Made by a program: the position numbers and the translations under genes
Part shown: positions 4,922-5,704 of the stretch, in pieces
Layout of the letters: each line of letters begins with the position of its first letter
How positions within the stretch are numbered: position 1 is the first letter of the stretch
Assembly (NCBI GenBank): GCA_041628225.1
Contig: JBFKPQ010000155.1
Coordinates: forward strand, 1-5,704
Origin: JBFKPQ01 sp041628225
Lineage (GTDB): Bacteria; Actinomycetota; Acidimicrobiia; Spongiisociales; JAENVV01
Direction of reading: 5' to 3'
Length of the DNA: 5,704 bases
The notes under the pieces: generated by a model
Told to the model about the DNA's origin: nothing
The model's input: only the letters and a program-made list of their open reading frames with translations
Databases searched by the model: none

Positions 4922-5704
4922 AGAGCTCCAGCAGACGGGTCGCGGTGGCGTCCCAGGAGAACTGGCGAGCGAACTCGACAGCACCGTCGCCGAGCCGACA
5001 TGCCACTTCGGGGTCCGTCAGCACCTCGAGCAGGGCGGCCGCATAATCGGTGGGTTCCCAGCCGTCGACGAGGATTCCTGACCTTCCGTCCGAGACCGCG
5101 TGAACGAGTCCGCCTGCCCGAGCCGCCACGACCGGAATACCGCACGCTTGCGCTTCGGCGGCCACGAGCCCGAACGACTCGGATCGCGACGGGAACACGA
5201 CGACGTCCGACGCCTGGTAGAACACCGCCAGGTCCTCATGAGGAACCGGGTCGACGAACCTGACCGGCAGCTCCGCTCGCTCCACGCGAGCAACGACGCG
5301 GGCGGCCTCCTCGGTCCCGCGGGGACCAGATGGGCCACCTACGACGACGAGTCGGGCGTCGGGCAGCTTGTGGTGGACCTCAGCGAAGGCTTCGATGGCA
5401 ACGTCGATGCCCTTGAGGGCTTGGATGCGACCGACGAACAGGACAACGGGTACGTCCGCGGGCAGATCGACGCTGCGGCGGGCCATCGACCGATCCCCCG
5501 GTCGGAAGACATCGTGATTGACACCTGGTGGCGAGATACAGAGCCGGGTCGGGTCGGCACCGTAGTGACTCAGAAGATCCTCCGCCTCGTACTTGGTCGA
5601 CGCGATGACGCAGTTGGATCCGGCGATCACCTCATGCTCGGCGGCGATACGCACCAACCCGGTGGGAGGCTCATCGGAACGGCGGGTGGCGTCCTTGACG
5701 CGAC
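4896..5704 (-). CDS. mshA: MshA-type D-inositol-3-phosphate glycosyltransferase (5' partial)
   Basis: About 268 C-terminal residues are visible, and the frame is open at the right window edge. The usual length is about 420-450, so roughly the N-terminal third is missing. A possible TTG at 5657 is internal and not a start: the upstream codons (RVKDATRRSDEPP) match the LARVKN region of MshA. The visible part holds SHYGADPTRL and PPGVNHDVFRPGDR, then the GT4 nucleotide-binding domain. That domain includes VLFVGRIQALKGIDVAIEAF, with the Arg and Lys that contact the donor diphosphate, and LVVVGGPSGPRG. PSRSESFGLVAAEAQACG carries the EX7E pair (codons at 5178-5180 and 5154-5156), followed by GIPVVAARAGGLVHAV. 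MshA transfers N-acetylglucosamine from UDP-GlcNAc to 1L-myo-inositol 3-phosphate, the first committed step of mycothiol synthesis. Other GT4 transferases share the domain, but the YbjN neighbour supports this assignment. Confidence 0.85.
   Translation of the reverse strand, partial: RVKDATRRSDEPPTGLVRIAAEHEVIAGSNCVIASTKYEAEDLLSHYGADPTRLCISPPGVNHDVFRPGDRSMARRSVDLPADVPVVLFVGRIQALKGIDVAIEAFAEVHHKLPDARLVVVGGPSGPRGTEEAARVVARVERAELPVRFVDPVPHEDLAVFYQASDVVVFPSRSESFGLVAAEAQACGIPVVAARAGGLVHAVSDGRSGILVDGWEPTDYAAALLEVLTDPEVACRLGDGAVEFARQFSWDATATRLLELYAGITGRS
4926..4929 (-). promoter_or_regulatory. Shine-Dalgarno sequence setting the YbjN-gene start
   Basis: On the minus strand CTGGAGCTCT precedes the ATG at 4921. 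GGAG with a 4-nt spacer lies inside the mshA coding region and supports this start over the upstream in-frame one. Confidence 0.55.

Noticed and set aside
4922..4984. Longer N-terminus for the YbjN-like protein starting at 4984
   Set aside because: The extra 21 residues are Ser/Pro-rich, lie within mshA and lack a ribosome binding site. The ATG at 4921 has GGAG with a 4-nt spacer.
5655..5657. TTG at 5657 as the start of mshA
   Set aside because: Coding similarity to MshA continues upstream to the window edge, so the gene is truncated by the window rather than starting here.
1..5704. CRISPR array, insertion sequence or prophage
   Set aside because: No regularly spaced direct repeats, transposase, integrase or terminal repeats were found.

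Overview
The window looks like ordinary chromosome from a high-GC actinobacterium. The strongest pointer is the right end. It carries most of a MshA-type glycosyltransferase (mycothiol biosynthesis, an actinobacterial pathway) followed at once by a small YbjN-fold gene, the same order as Rv0486-Rv0487 in Mycobacterium tuberculosis. An unusual single-heme cbb3-like oxidase module and ATGs that appear to lack ribosome binding sites would suit Acidimicrobiia (Ilumatobacter-like), but that rank is inference. No insertion sequence, phage gene, tRNA, rRNA or CRISPR array is visible.

Left part (1-1617, + strand): the 3' part of a CcoO-like membrane cytochrome c (subunit II of cbb3-type oxidase) overlaps by 4 bp (ATGA) a second membrane-anchored monoheme cytochrome c in the position of CcoP. 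The pair ends at a clear GC-rich terminator hairpin. Together they should carry electrons to a heme-copper oxidase encoded upstream, outside the window.

Middle (1618-4222, mostly + strand): a 250-bp gap holds two adjacent, well-formed hairpins ahead of a DUF62-family S-adenosylmethionine hydrolase. In that enzyme the usual catalytic His of the HGRD motif is Asp. A 30-39 residue single-pass membrane peptide may be encoded on the minus strand against the end of this gene. Next come a Clp1/Grc3-like P-loop polynucleotide kinase homologue and a secreted CAP-domain (YkwD-like) protein. Both may start at or near leaderless transcripts.

Intergenic region 4223-4498 lies between convergent genes and is the most unusual stretch. 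It contains a 13-bp long-loop inverted repeat with three CCCCG motifs in its loop, a GTGCATG/CATGCAC inverted repeat, a short GC hairpin with a T run, and a tight cluster of four to five near-consensus DnaA boxes built around a large palindrome at 4440-4486. No dnaA, dnaN or rpmH gene is in view, so this could be a replication origin, a DnaA-titrating or reactivating site, or a DnaA-regulated element.

Right part (4499-5704, minus strand): mshA, open at its 5' end at the window edge, overlaps the YbjN-like gene by 26 bp, suggesting translational coupling.
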